A stretch of DNA of 64,000 nucleotides from Glandiceps talaboti (Eukaryota; Hemichordata; Enteropneusta; Spengelidae). The translations under genes were made by a program, and so were the position numbers. The stretch spans positions 11,024,519-11,088,518 of the forward strand of contig NC_135569.1 in the NCBI RefSeq assembly GCF_964340395.1. The letters run 5' to 3'. The notes beneath the pieces are model-generated. The model was not told the origin of the DNA. It saw only the letters and a program-made list of their open reading frames with translations, and ran no database searches. Below, in pieces: positions 1 to 13,250 of the stretch. How positions within the stretch are numbered: the first letter of the stretch is position 1; each line of letters begins with the position of its first letter.

Positions 1-2548
1 AAGCTCTCTACACCAGTCTTGTCTTGGTTTTACCTTCTGATGTTTAACACCAAGTGTCTGGTGTACTGTGTCTGTGAAAGGGTAAAAGAGCAGCTAGCAT
101 CACAGAATACAAATGACCTGAGTAGAAGTTACAGAAATAGATAACTGACACTGACATGAATACATAATTAATAACAATAAAGAAGTTGCATGTAGGGTAA
201 TGATAGTTCATATATCAGTATGTGATGATAACACCACTAAAATGACGGTTGACCTACCAAGGATCAAAGGAGTCATCGTTTTACTTTGTCGCAGTCTAAA
301 AATATTAGATATTTCGTAACCTATCTAGTGGCTGTACATGTAGCTCCGTTACACTGGTGATCAAGGACTGTTAGAGTCACAGATTCAGCCAGTAGATAGC
401 CTACACGTTTCCTGATGTGGATACATGTATTCTTATCTATATATCATGTGCACATACATATGAACTGACAATGGACAAATTATTGATAGAAATAGAGATA
501 TGCTAGAACTATGGATAGATGTAGAATACCTAATTCTGATACATTTTGAATAATAACCTATCTGGAAATACAATCTAGGATATTGTACTTCACTCTTTTT
601 TTCAGTTTTATTACTGATTTCAATATAATGGTATTGGAGGAGAAAAGAAGCTGCTTGGGAAATAGTCATATCATATCAAAACTATAAATGGAGCTGTACA
701 TTGCATTCTCATTATTGTATTTATATCACCTGCCTGCCAGTTCACTTTCAAATTGCCCTAAATTTAGCAAATTAGTTATCCAAGCTGGCCAATATCATGT
801 ACAATGGAGCCAAGCTGTATGTACATGTATGTAAGGGTTAGTAAGGGTAATGTGAAGACAAAATCGGATTCATGTCCAAATTTTATAGTTATGGTATTTT
901 TTCTGTTCTAAAAGTGTAGTATTGTTGGAATCCATGATATATAATTTTAAAATCAGTTTGATTTAAATGCAAGTATTAATGAACAATCATTGTGGTATTT
1001 TGTTTTCGTAGAAAATATTATTTGTTATTTAGGAATGAGCATTCCAGAATTATGATAATATAAAAGTTTCCGTTGAGAGATAATGATGACTAATCATTTT
1101 GAACAGTATAGAAAATAGTAATTTCAAATTAGTCAATCTTGCCGGAGGACACAAGGTCGTGATTGATTCAGTGCATATTTGTTTTCCTAGTTGACTCCAG
1201 GCGAGTATATAGATTGAACAAATATATCGATTTTTGTACAGAAAGTCAGAAAAAATTCTGTGTTTATTAGGCTTAGTGTTAGAAGGGGCCCCAGATGCGA
1301 GATCGATTTTACTATTCTAGAGATTTTAAAGAACGGTCAGAGAGATGTGGTCATTAAATAGTGGAAACACTCATTTATGTTACATAAATGTTGAAAGGAA
1401 GAAAGTTTTAAACTCCGATATCAATTAAAAAAAATTCCACTTCAAAAAATGAAAATAAGTCTTGATTTAGACATATTACATTTACATTTATACTTAATAG
1501 GGGTATTTCAATGAGAGTCAATATTTTCCCGTGGGTTCTGACTCAAAAAAAAATTGTGTAGAATATTGTAATAACAATAAGGCATTCTCAGTTGAAATAG
1601 TTTGCTATTGTATTCATGTTTTTGTTGTAAAAATGAAGGAATTGAGGATTACGTCAGCAATGTGAGACTGAATGTTTATGGATGCTTGGTTCATAGTTAA
1701 AAATAAAAATTTTGTACCATGTCAAAAAAGTTTTTTTGACCTGTGAGTTGAAATTTCCATGTATTATATACTATTACTTCAGAAATGTTTGAATTTTGAG
1801 TTTGGTGAAAACCCCATATGTAGATGTTGTTGATGTAACTAGGGTGTGCTCTATGTCATGGAAGTAAAGTAGCCAGTGTGAATATGGTGTCTGCAAAGAC
1901 AACACTTTTGTTTCCTGTCAACGGTCTTATAGTTCTCAAGACTACTTTCATGCCTGTCTGGAATCAGTGGTAACATACTTGTCAAATAACATCACATAAG
2001 GACGGCTATTAAGAAACTGACCAATTGTACACCATTTACAACTGGTTGTCATGGAATTCAACATCCATTCAGTCTAATGGGTTATCTGAAAAGGAAACCA
2101 ATATTGTGCAGCTTGAAGCTAGTAATCTTAGAAACTCTGTACAGATATAAAACTTCAAGCCTGCCTTTGTCCAAACTCTGACTTGTTGAGAGATTTTGAC
2201 CTCGACGGAAACATGACGACATGCTAGTCCATACATTGGGAGAGAATAGAGGCTTTGTTTGTTGCGTGTGAAACGAGAGAAAGTGGTTTTAGAGTCTGAT
2301 TGCAGCAGTATTGGAATCCGGTGTAGATAAATTGCCAACTGTAAAGTGGTGCAGGTTTCTTAGATTACAAGGTCAACAAACAATACACTGGGCAAGTGCT
2401 TAGCAGTAGACAGCAGATATACTAACTCAGTTGTACTTGTAAAATCAGGTGCTATGAAGTTTTCACAAATGAAATAGCTACAACAGTACGGAATGAAAAC
2501 ATAAATAGTTAAAATTCCACACTCACAATGATTTCATATCAATTGATA

Positions 2549-2953
2549 CAGCTAAAATGATGTTAGCTTGGTGTTTCACTCATGCAACATGACATTTACA
2601 CTACCGGTAATACACATCCTTAGACAACTTCTAATGCAAAAGAAACAATTACATAGGTGCCGGGCACAGTGGGGATGTAGAAGTAGTCAAGTTGATATGT
2701 TGATTATAAGTTAGAAAATAAACAATTGCAGGGATTAAAATCAAGTCCATGTGTAATGTTTTCATTAGAAACCTGTTTTTACTGCACTGTGAAAGAATAG
2801 CAATGCTTATCACTGTTCAGTGTGATTGGGCAAAAGATCCTGCTGTGTTATTGTGTCTCTGTTATTGTTAGTCTAGAGTCGAAATATGTCTATCTTTGTG
2901 TCAAAAACGTAATGTCCCATGAGTGAAACACCAAGCTAACATCATTTTAGCTG
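2549..2953. mobile_element. Non-autonomous DNA transposon (MITE) with 36-bp perfect TIRs and TA flanks, Tc1/mariner-like
   Basis: The sequence at 2,549-2,584 (beginning CAGCTAAAATG) is the exact reverse complement of 2,918-2,953 (ending CATTTTAGCTG). Both ends are flanked by TA (2,547-2,548 and 2,954-2,955), the target duplication of Tc1/mariner elements. The 405-bp element has no transposase frame, so it would depend on an enzyme supplied elsewhere. The TIRs and TA flanks are seen directly; the superfamily is inferred from them. Confidence 0.7.
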
Positions 2954-3418
2954 TAAATGTAGTACCCTATTTAGTATAAGAGTGATAATGTAATGGTGGT
3001 GGTATGTATACATGTCATGTTAGGTCCTGCTGTGTCCATTGTTTACATTGATAGGTTTTGTAATTGCCTATTTATAGAGCTAATTATCATGCACAGTTAC
3101 TTCATCAAATCCTGCAATTACCACAAACTAAGCCATCCCATTACCACCCAGTGTCTCAATTTACATGGCTTCCTATGTATGAAGGAGAAGTAGCAATGAC
3201 TTTTAGTATGCAAGAGTTCTAGTGGTAATGGTCTGTTTCCAATAAAAAATGGGTCATTTGCTGCAAGTTTGTAGTCCAACTAATGAGAGACGTAAAAAGT
3301 TGTAATTAAGGGGTGTGTTTGAAAAGTAAGGAATTTTTAGGAGATCGGTTTTCACTGCTAGGCCAACCAGCATCAATAATGTTGCATGTTTGACTTCACT
3401 TTCTCATGCTTTGAATTA

Positions 3419-3490
3419 GTTTAGTTCCTATACGGTATTGTTACGATATCATCCGCTCACAGCTAGAGACCACACTGGCATCCAGACTAG
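3419..3490 (-). repeat. Short dispersed repeat (about 80 bp), copy 1
   Basis: Reverse-complement match to 58,096-58,180 and partly to 14,171-14,224. Shared blocks include CTGGATGCCA, GTGGTCTCTA, ACCGTATAGGAACTA and flanking CTAGTCT/AGACTAG. The short inverted ends suggest a tiny MITE or solo transposon end. Confidence 0.5.
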
Positions 3491-3884
3491 CCTTGGATAG
3501 ATAGATGTGTACACATTAAACTGCTGACAGTATTAAAGAATAAGAAAAAAATTTATGACGCTTAACCCTCTTGCTCCCAACTAGTAATTACTCATTTACT
3601 AATAATAACCCCTTGGGAGAAAGAGAGGAATACTGCAAAACAAATATACACACATCTTGGTGACTGGTTAGGCTGTAGGGCAGTACAGTTTATGTTGGTG
3701 AGGTGATAAGTTTGATCAACGTATGTAACATATTGTATGTATCATAAGATATGTAAAATGAAAATTGATGGATACACATACACTTGTATGGTGTGTGTGC
3801 CAAAGTACATGAACTTAGGGACGATCATACGATGTCACACAATTTGAATTAAATTAAACTATATACACGCACACCACTTACCAT

Positions 3885-4040
3885 ATTCAGGCAAGGCCGG
3901 GGTACAATACAGAAAATTATTGCATAGATTGCCATATTTAGGCAAAGTGTGCCAGGGCACAATACAGAAAATTATTGCATAGATTGCCATAGTTAGGCAA
4001 AGTGTGCCAGGGCACAATACAGAAAATTGTTGCATGGATT
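3885..4040. repeat. 55-bp tandem repeat, about 2.8 copies
   Basis: ACAATACAGAAAATT recurs at 3,904, 3,959 and 4,014, exactly 55 bp apart, with the block TTGCATAGATTGCCATA and a GGCAAAGTGTGCCAGGGC block between. The first copy is the most diverged. Confidence 0.8.
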
Positions 4041-5250
4041 CGCTCCACATTGAATTACATGTATACGTGGCAAGAGACACTGGGTATATGATAATGCATT
4101 ATTAATTCACCTGACTACGTGTATAGTAGCCTGTTGACTTTTGAGGTCTTGGTAGAGTTAGCCTATTCGTAGGACACAGCTGAGACCTCCTTGACAACTA
4201 GTAACCCTTTCTCCTCTTGTAATAATGTCTTGTAAAGACTATTTTACAGTCTATTTGACTGACTAGACCACAGAAAAGAAAACTTGTTATTCTCCCGTAC
4301 AATTCAGTTGAAAGAAAGAAAGGGTAATTTATTTAGTATATGCAGTCAAGCAAAGCAGTAGAAAAAACAGTAAAGATAATTACTTGATACTTGGTTGGAC
4401 TTTCTAATCATGAATTCTAGTCATGCCTGGCTAGACAGGTGATGGAGAACTGAAATTATTTTCCAAGTCATTAATAATAGATTCATGTGTTGGAAGGTTA
4501 GTGGTCATGTCAAAACTGGTTCTCATCTTATTAACATGCAGGAGGCTGAAAGCGAAAAATATGTCTGAATTGTTGACAACAGGGGCAGGTCTGTTTTTGT
4601 GTCACATGCTTTAAGCATGAAGGTAGTGAGAGCGGAATGTTTGGTACAGTTATATAAGTGACAATAACATTGGGTCTACAGGAATGTTGCTTACCAAGTA
4701 AAGAAAATAGGATTGCTAGTTATATGTAAATTACAGTTTGGCATTTGTCCAGGGTTGGTTGATTGAATTATAAGACAGGGTTTTTTTGAAGCCATGTGAT
4801 GTCTCACTTGTCATCATCAGGTGTTCTGTGTGTCCAGAGATGAAAAAAATGGGTTCTTGCTTGTCCCCAACTGTAAGATTAGACAAACCTCCCTCAGACC
4901 CCGGGCAATTCACATACTTACATACATACAAACACACAAACAAACACATACACTTTAGTTATATTTAAAATATTAACTCATCAGAAACTATGGCATCAGC
5001 GTAGTCTTTAGATATGAAAGCCTTTGTAACAGTAGTTTAGAATCTTCAGCGTATCGACTACAAGGCTATCCTAGAGTATAGGAACAGAAAGGGAGGGGTA
5101 AATCTGAAGACTTGCAGTGTATTGTTTCTGTATAGCGTTACTGTAGTTTGCAGCTTTGTCAAGCCAGATAGACAAGTCTCTAGGATAAGGAAATTTAATG
5201 AGTCAATGAGTTTAGCAACTTATCACCTGATTGTATAATTGGATAGGGCA

Positions 5251-5470
5251 ACAACATAGGAATTTTCAGGTCCAGTATTTCGGTCAAAAACAGTATTGTT
5301 ATGCCATATAGCCAAGTCTCTTGGCGCTGGAATAGGTATTAAGGTACATGTATACCTGTGACACGATAAATATAATTTGATAGAGAGAGAGAGAGAGAGA
5401 CAACATAGTAATTTTCAGGCCCTGTATTTGGGTCAAAAATAGTATATTGTCATACCAGATATACTATTAA
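5251..5470. repeat. Imperfect tandem duplication, period about 149 bp, with a (GA)n run
   Basis: ACAACATAGGAATTTTCAGG at 5,251 returns as ACAACATAGTAATTTTCAGG at 5,400, followed in both by a GTATTT-GGTCAAAAA-AGTAT block. A (GA)n run at about 5,383-5,400 separates the copies. The phrase AGCCAAGTCTCTTGG at about 5,311 is also present at about 11,631, so part of this unit is dispersed. Confidence 0.6.
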
Positions 5471-6936
5471 AGTCTGTTGCTTAGGAATTAGGAAGTTACC
5501 TTTTTGTACACTCGTGACTCAAGTACAGAAATGATTGCTACTTTGATAGACACATCTTTAATATACAGTGTCGTCTGATATTTGTGAAGGATATTTATTC
5601 ACCACGACTGTTGAATACTAAATCCACTTTGATGTGATATTAGACTATTTTCTGGTAGTACTCCGGAAGTACTGAGGTAGCTAATAGGAAGCCATTAACA
5701 GTGAATAAGAGGAAGTGAGTAGGAGTAGGACAGTGGTCTGTGAATTCATAAACCAGTAGCATGGAATCCATGTAGTCTGTAAGATATACAAATGTAACAT
5801 ATCATGCTTCCCTATCAGACAGCACCAACTCAGACTGAAGAGGGCTGTGTCATGCTACCATACCAGCCACAACCAAAAGAGAGTGGTTAGGGTAGACGGT
5901 AGACCGACGTGACATATTTTATAGTTGAAGAATCCATGCTGTTCTGAACATAGAAAATGGTAATACTCGGTAGATGCTTAGATTTCCTCACTACCAAATT
6001 ACTAGTTTTGACTACCAGACATCAGACTATTTTGCTTTGTGTGAAGGCACAACTGGAAGGCTACCCAGGGAAAAGCAAATAGTTTCTAATGCCATGCGTG
6101 TATATTGCTCATTCTAACCTAACCTAGCCCAGAGACCTCATCAGCTAAGGATCTGGCCTGACAATGTCATTCTTTATAAGCCACTGTCCAGTAGGCCACA
6201 TCTATAGACCATTTCACCAAATATATATCATTATTATCAACAAAATTGATGGAGGGATATGGAGGTTTATGCTAAGTACAAATGTATGTGTACATATTAT
6301 ATGTGTGTGTGTGTCCTCTTATCTTCAGTCACCTCTTCGTAAAGGTCAGACTACACTTAAAAACAAAACCCAGGGCACAGCTCAAAGTCATCAGATGTGT
6401 CTCTAACACATAATTTAGTACATCTACATTGCAACAAGTGTACCAAGCTAGTGGTACAGTATTTGTCAAGGGATCTGTTTCAATTTATAATACATATCTA
6501 CAGCAGATAAAGAATAATACTTCAGAGAAACAAGTGAGCCTCAGGTGAATTTTGTTGGAGATATATATTGAAGTCGTGTTAATGGAACTACTCTTATAAA
6601 AAATCTAAGAACAGTCACTCACAACAATTTATTTACTCAGGTAACTTTGCTGGTAAGTCAGCCATAAATGAAATTGAAAATGCTTATTAAAATAAGTAAA
6701 ATCTTTATACCATTTCAGCTACACTGGTAAAGCAGTTGTAGAATTTGTCAATAATTGAATGATTTACATATTATGGAAAGATGACGATGTTCAATAAGTA
6801 TTAGTAAGAAAACTCAAAGCTGGTTTCATATCAGTCTGTTTTCAAAACATTTTCCTAAGAGCCACTTACTTTTTACATGACAACTTACCATACTTTACAG
6901 TTTGGTAAGTACTTTCTATCTTCTTGAAATCTGTTG

Positions 6937-7316
6937 GACCTAAAAAAAAAATAATTGTTTGGTGCCGGTTACCTGACCCCACCTAGCTTTTCACTGCTGA
7001 CCCTAAACTTTTTATCACGAATTTGAGAAAAAATTGATAAAATCCCGAAAATTGTAAAGTCTCACGAGAAAGAGTGGATGCGGAAACCCACATCAACTTA
7101 AAAAGACAACATAAATCTGTTCTTCCAATCAGTAACAGCTGTACATCTGATGGGAATAAATAAACAACACAGAGGCCATATGGAAAACAATGGAAAACCT
7201 GAACTAGACACTCACATGGGAAAAAAATATAATGAAATAAAATAAAAAATCTACCTACCCCACCTATTCTAAAATTGAGCGTAATCGGAACCACACAATT
7301 TTTTTTCATTTAGGCC
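6937..7316. mobile_element. MITE-like element, family 1, copy 1
   Basis: About 380 bp with imperfect terminal inverted repeats: the left end reads GACCTAAAAAAAAAA then AATTGTTTGGTGCCGGTTAC, and the right end read in reverse gives GGCCTAAATGAAAAAAAATT then GTGTGGTTCCGATTAC. A second copy lies in a calsyntenin intron at 26,397-26,717 in the same orientation, sharing internal blocks such as CTGTACATCTGATG and CCATATGGAAAACAA. No coding capacity. Confidence 0.65.
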
Positions 7317-8611
7317 TTATTGGAAAACTATGAAAAATGTAACCAAAATATTGCTGAGAGAGAGAAGACCTCTGCTCTTTTTGTCATACATCACTTCATA
7401 AATGTTTGCCCAAAGGTACCGACAAAATCACTTCACTGCATGCACACTGTATAATTTAGTTGTTGTGCCTCTGGATGTGTATTAAATTTCATTTTCAAAT
7501 TGTCTGTGAACAGTCAGTGATTGATCACATTATACAAGGTGGTTTGATACACCCCACATCAATCCAAAATGTCTACATAATTAAATCATTGCAGTCCTAG
7601 TGGATGCAAAGAAAAATGTAATACCAGCTTATATTCAGAAAAGTATATTTACCAGAGAACAGATGCAAGTGATGTAATTGATAATTTGTACATGGAAATC
7701 TTCACAAAAAATATTAGTTATGTGTTGTTTAATCATAACAAAGTTGATGTAATAAACATGATCATATAAATCAAAAAAAAAATTATTGCAATTTTAGTAA
7801 TGTGTTCCTATTGTTAATCTGGTAATCATAACAAAACATGGATGTGATATAATTGATAATATAAATTTAAAAAATATTACAATTTTGATAATGCATTCCT
7901 TATGTCTGGTCATCATTTAGATGGTATGAAATGTATATGTTTCATATCTCAATAACGTAATTTGTTATTTAATAATCCCTGTCTGGCGGGTCTATATTAT
8001 ATACAGGAAACATACATGTGTTTTTCTCAGTATCATGCAATATGATATAACTCTGTAGTCTAATGCAATCTAGATTGATTGTCGTCTATCTGTCGTTGCC
8101 ATGGGGATGAAGACGAATTTGAAGAAAATTTGCAACTGATTCCTACCTAAGCGTAAGAGAAGTAGAATTCCAGCATTTATGTTTTCAAATGAGGCGATGG
8201 TATTTTTTTAAATTTTGATTCTAACCGAAAGTATTTTCATGATTTAACTTCAGCGGTTTATTAGCGTGACTGGTACGTGTTCTTTTTATTGTGATTTGGT
8301 TCACGGTGATAGAAGTAACCTAGGGGACATTTTGATAACAGCAAGCAAATCTGATACGCACTACAAGATACTAGTCATCAAATGATGTAAACGAGAGACT
8401 AGTAATGTGATGAAACATGTCTGGAAAAATGTACAAGGAAATTAGATTGAAGCTGACGCTATAGGTGTAATGAGATCAGTCGGACATGATTCCATGGGAA
8501 CAGGCAAGCTGGTAGAGGAAGGAATGAGACAGAAAATATGATGCAATATATTGTAACTGAATAATTGTACATGTACCGTTTAAAACTTTTTTTTGACCAT
8601 TTTTAAGTGTC

Positions 8612-9055
8612 TTGAAAAATGTGGTAGTGACGGAACTGTTTTTCACCTCAGGCAGTGGACATACTAATATATCTCTTCAGAATGCCATCTCCAATCTGCC
8701 ATTTCTCAGGTGTCTGATTCTAAAGAAGAAAATCCTCATGACGATACTCTTTTCCAGTCCACAGTTGATGTATTTCTTTTGTGCAATTACACTTTGTAAT
8801 CTCATCTCCAATCTGCCATTTTTCAAGTTTGAATCTCGATAAGAAAAAATTATGGTAGTGACAATCCTTTTTTTTTTCACCCCAGACAGTAGATTTATCT
8901 CTTATCGGGAAATTTGTTTGCTAGCATCTTCATTTCCAATCTGCCATTTTTCAAGTGTCTGAAGACGAAAATATCCTACTGGGTAGTGACAATACTTTTT
9001 TTACCCCAGACAGTGGATTTATGGCTTATCAGAAAATTGTCCTCATAATCTTCCC
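8612..9055. repeat. Imperfect tandem repeat, period about 115-130 bp, about 3.5 copies
   Basis: The block CCAATCTGCCATTT recurs at 8,691, 8,808 and about 8,936. Each copy also carries GTAGTGAC followed by a T run and a CAC(C)CCAGACAGT-type block. Short open frames here are by-products of the repeat. Confidence 0.7.
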
Positions 9056-10649
9056 TGTAACCTATCCAACTATTGTTAGCAGCTCATGTGCTCAGACAGT
9101 TGAAATCAAAAGATTACATAAAGTTTAAGTAAACTCCAAGCTGCTTTGCAGTTGGAATCCCTGGAAAATTATTTGACATTTCATACAGGGATGAAATAGA
9201 ATATCAGAGAAATATAAAACATTGGCTATATAAATGTTATGTCTCCCATGGGATATATTTAACCCGGAATGTCAATGTTTAATGTGTCTGTGCGTACACT
9301 GCAATAGTGTAAAAACAGATTTATTTACCAACTGGATCATCTCAAATCTATCAAATATGGCGAACTTAGTGTACGAGTGTCTGTGTTTTGTTAGGAGTAT
9401 AAGTAGACTTATCTACCTGAATTCTCCATGTTACACCAAAATTAGGGAATTTAAATGTTTTACCGGGTTCCCCCTTTGTTACCTGGGTTCCCAAACGTTA
9501 TCAAAAATAAAGCATTCTAATATAGTTCTAAAAAGTCTTAACAAAAACATGCCATCAATACTGAAAAAAATAGGAAGGAGCAACTTTAGCTGTCATTTGA
9601 CAAAGAAACATTCTCAATCACTTCTTCCGTGTGATATTGGACATTTGTATGGTGTCATTATAGCCTTGATGAAAAAAAAAGTTAGCCATGTGTGTGTGTG
9701 GATGAGATTGCATGATCGTGTTTCAATTACTCCCCATCTAAGAATCATTAGGTGGCTTCATTCCCATATAGAATGAACTGAAACGGCTAAAAATAGTCGG
9801 GATTTCATTTTAGTTGGCAACCAGTGAACAACTGTGTGCATACAATCTTGTTATCCTCTATGGCTTCCCTGTATGTGCCTCTTACAAACATGTATATTAT
9901 TAATATTATTATTATTATAAAATACCTTTATTCAGGGTAAAGCCAAGTGTTACATGCAATGCAAGGCATTACATGGTCGACTTCTTTCTATTGAGGTCCT
10001 CATACATAGTATCGACATTCACACAAAAATCACCTTACAATGATCTCAATAGATACATCCAAAGACATGCATGAAATATTGTTTAATTATTCCTCCACAT
10101 ATACAAAGTAAATGTTAGGCAATGAAATTTTCTCTAAATCGTTTTCAAAGTATGTAAAAAAAAATTAGCCTGCTTTACATATTCAAGTTATGAATTTCAA
10201 AGATTTCCACCTCACGAAGCCAGCTTTGACACTACCGTAGAAACCTTAGACTTTGGGAAATCGGATTATGGTTTTATGATACATGTATGTACATGTGTAG
10301 GCGTAAGAAGTAATATGGATTTATGACTGCCAAGTATGTATGTGTTAGTCTAAATTATTAATGACATGCAAAAATAGAATAAGTTGTAGTGCCTTTCCAT
10401 CAGTGCCTACACTGGTATTTGAAGGAGTGAACAGAAAACCTCTCACTTGTTAGGATGGAAGGAAGGGGTTTTATGTTTCATTTCGTCTTCCATATTGATT
10501 TCTGGTTATGTATTTCTGTGTATGCAAATTATGTGTATTGCCTTTTGATTGGTGCCTATATTAGGTGTTAAAGGAATACATGTTGCTTATTAGATGACGG
10601 GTAGATTTGACAAGTTTTAAGTTTGATTAATTGATTTTGAGTGTGTACT

Positions 10650-10830
10650 GTTTCACTTAAGATGGAGGGGAGGGCTTATAGGTGTCATGGTAGAGTTATA
10701 TTTTGATATTGATTTCAGTAGATATACTGTTAACTATTTTGCTTGTAAGGAAGGGGAGGAGATTTCAGGTGTCAAAGAGTCTTATATTTTGATATTGATT
10801 TCGGTAGATGTACTGTGAACTATTTTGATC
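10650..10830. repeat. Imperfect tandem duplication, period about 105-110 bp
   Basis: Two adjacent copies share GTGT.A, the block TTATATTTTGATATTGATTT, then GGTAGAT/AGTAGAT, ACTGT and AACTATTTTG. Nothing else is seen in the region. Confidence 0.55.
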
Positions 10831-12636
10831 ATTTGATGCGTCATTCATTTTACTTAGGACTGGTAAAAGCTATGGTAAATTAAAATGAATGGTTTTAGTA
10901 TTCCCTAGAAATATGATGATTCAGTGTTTGAACACACGGTGGAATTATGTCTAATCTACTTAAATATGAATGCTGACATCAGCAGACTTTTCACCATATT
11001 TCATGAAACTGGGTGTCAAGTTGGGATTTGAATGTTGTGATCCAACTCGGAATTTGAATGTTGTGATCCAGTCTACATCAGTAGTAAAGTATATGTACTC
11101 GTTAAAAATATAAGCGTGGGCTAGTTTTCCATGATCTCTCTTTCCCTCTCTCCACACCTTATGGTTAAATGTCTTTCTTTAGCACAACATTACATTCTTA
11201 CCACTGACAGTGATAGTTTATGCTATTGGAGGGTTGATATAAATGTGCTGATGTTATTGCATTCTCACAGCACTTACATTTAAACTGGAGGTTGAGTTTG
11301 TAGTAAACTGAACAACGTAACCACTTATAACCGCCTATTAGTGTATAATGGACTACTACTGGCATGCACTGTTCACCCTTTCCCCAGCAGGAGAATTAGC
11401 TAGATTTATGGTGGAATTTGTCAATTTGACTGGAGAGAGAGAGAGATCATTCATAGAAAACGAGCCCACATGTATAGTTCTAGACTATACATATATGTAT
11501 ACTGGCAAGGTTTATTTGGAGAGCAGAGTTCTTGATAGGATTGTACTTATTGTACATGTCTCCACGTAGATAGGCTAGAGTTTTGACCTATCTGTCAGTG
11601 GACAGAACAAACCAGTATATCATGTCAGATAGCCAAGTCTCTTGGCTAGATTTTAGAATACCAGCATTAACATATTAACATATAAGACAAATTTGTTACC
11701 AAAAAAATTGAATATTTTTTCCATGAATTCTTTTAACTTACCTAGGTTTTGTAAAAATGGGTACAGAGAGGTAATTGCTTGTATAATTGTCAGTTTCGTA
11801 CAGGCTATATATACATAAACATATTTTCATTTGTGTACCCAGGACAAGACAAATCTGATAGAATTTAGTTTCATGTGAACTTCTCTATGTTTTCACAAAA
11901 TTTTAACACGGATATATTAGGAAGGGTGAATATTTGAAATTACATTTTTATGTAAATTGATGCAGTATGTGGTTGGGGCGTTGTGGTTAGGTGTGTATTT
12001 GGAAAATGCATAGATTATTCCTTCCTGAAATGAGACAATTAACATAACAAAATATTCCCAAATGTAAATTGCGAGGTTTGATAATCCCAGGAGAACATTT
12101 CCCATATCAACATTTCCAGAAGAAGCAGCTTTACTTTCTTTATAAAACTCACTTGAATGAGATCATCGTACAAAGGTAGAAAAAGGGTTTTCAACACCGA
12201 CTTCTTTTGTCAGATATGTCTCGTGAGTCACATCCAATGACCAGAATGGATATTAACTTGTAAGCCAGAGACACAACATTAGAGAGATTCACTCAAGGAC
12301 AGATTTATGTTAATAGCACAGGAAATGAAATTCACAATGTATGACGCTTATCGGCTTCAGGGCTGAAACCATAAAAAAACATTATTTTGTATATTTTATA
12401 CAAATACAAATCAAGTGTCTTGTCTGTACAGCGGTAATACTGGGCCCACTCAAGTGTTGAATTAAGCTTGAAATTAATTAGGATAAAAACAGTTGTCTGG
12501 CAGAGGTATAAAAAAGATGATTTTGAACAATAAAATGCTCCTAAAAAATACATGGACATCAGGTTGCCCAGGTAGTAATGTAGTAACTGTGTATTGACTC
12601 AATTGCATAAATTTTCTGAGAAAGATTATATGTATA

Positions 12637-12903
12637 ATGTATGTATGTATGTATGTATGTATGTATGTATGTATGTATGTATGTATGTATGTATGTATGT
12701 ATGTATGTATGTATGTATGTATGTATGTATGTATGTATGTATGTATGTATGTATGTATGTATGTATGTATGTATGTATGTATGTATGTATGTATGTATGT
12801 ATGTATGTATGTATGTATGTATGTATGTGGTTGTTTATTCATTCATTCATTCATTCATTCATTCATTCATTCATTCATTCATTCATTCATTCATTCATTC
12901 ATT
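12637..12903. repeat. Compound tetranucleotide microsatellite (ATGT)48 then (ATTC)17
   Basis: About 192 bp of uninterrupted ATGT repeats (12,637-12,828), a 10-bp junction, then about 67 bp of ATTC repeats. It ends 49 bp before the acceptor of the calsyntenin exon at 12,953. Open frames here on either strand are artefacts of the repeat. Confidence 0.97.
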
Positions 12904-12952
12904 GTGGCATATTTGGAAATGTAATAAAAAGTATATTTTCATTTCTTTACAG

Positions 12953-13250
12953 AAAACAAACACAAACCATGGCTTGCAGATGAATTTTTTCATGGTGAAA
13001 TAAATGAAAATGAACACACAGTAATACTCCATCCAGCATTACAAGCATTTGATGCTGATGAAGGTACACCAGGAAAAATTTGTGGCTTTGAAATCACTGA
13101 GAAAGAAATTCCTTTTGAAGTGGTTACTGAAGAAAGCACAGGGGATTGGCACTTAGAAGCTACAAATCCAGTGGATTGTGAATCACAAAGGGAATACCTA
13201 TTTTATATGCAAGCATTTGACTGTGGGGAACCAAGGAGATATTCACACAA
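12953..13250 (+). CDS. CLSTN: Calsyntenin exon (first seen): N-terminus and cadherin repeat 1
   Basis: Acceptor TTTCTTTACAG before 12,953 and donor GTAAGTAG at 13,251. Encodes NKHKPWLADEFFHG, matching the mature start of vertebrate calsyntenin (NKHKPWL), then a cadherin repeat with KICGFEI and YMQAFDCGEP. It starts after one base of a codon and ends in phase 2 (AA), which the next exon completes as Lys. Confidence 0.95.

Larger units (their letters stand above)
1..12952. other. Non-coding region 5' of the first calsyntenin exon seen (upstream or intron 1)
   Basis: No exon with a recognisable protein was found on either strand. The calsyntenin exon at 12,953 enters in mid-codon, so a signal-peptide exon ending in phase 1 must lie upstream, either here unrecognised or before the window. 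The stretch holds MITE-like elements and short tandem repeats listed separately, and long A/T runs. The longest open frame, 180 codons at 9,234-9,776 (+), matches no family known to me and has no splice or composition support. Confidence 0.6.

Noticed and set aside
9234-9776. 180-codon plus-strand open frame
   Set aside because: It is the longest frame without a recognised family. It has no domain, no obvious conservation, no splice partner and local base composition like the surrounding non-coding DNA; chance is the simplest explanation.
12474-13003. Long open frames of repeated MYVC or YIHT
   Set aside because: They arise from the ATGT/ATTC microsatellite. Only the sequence after 12,953 is coding, and in the calsyntenin frame.
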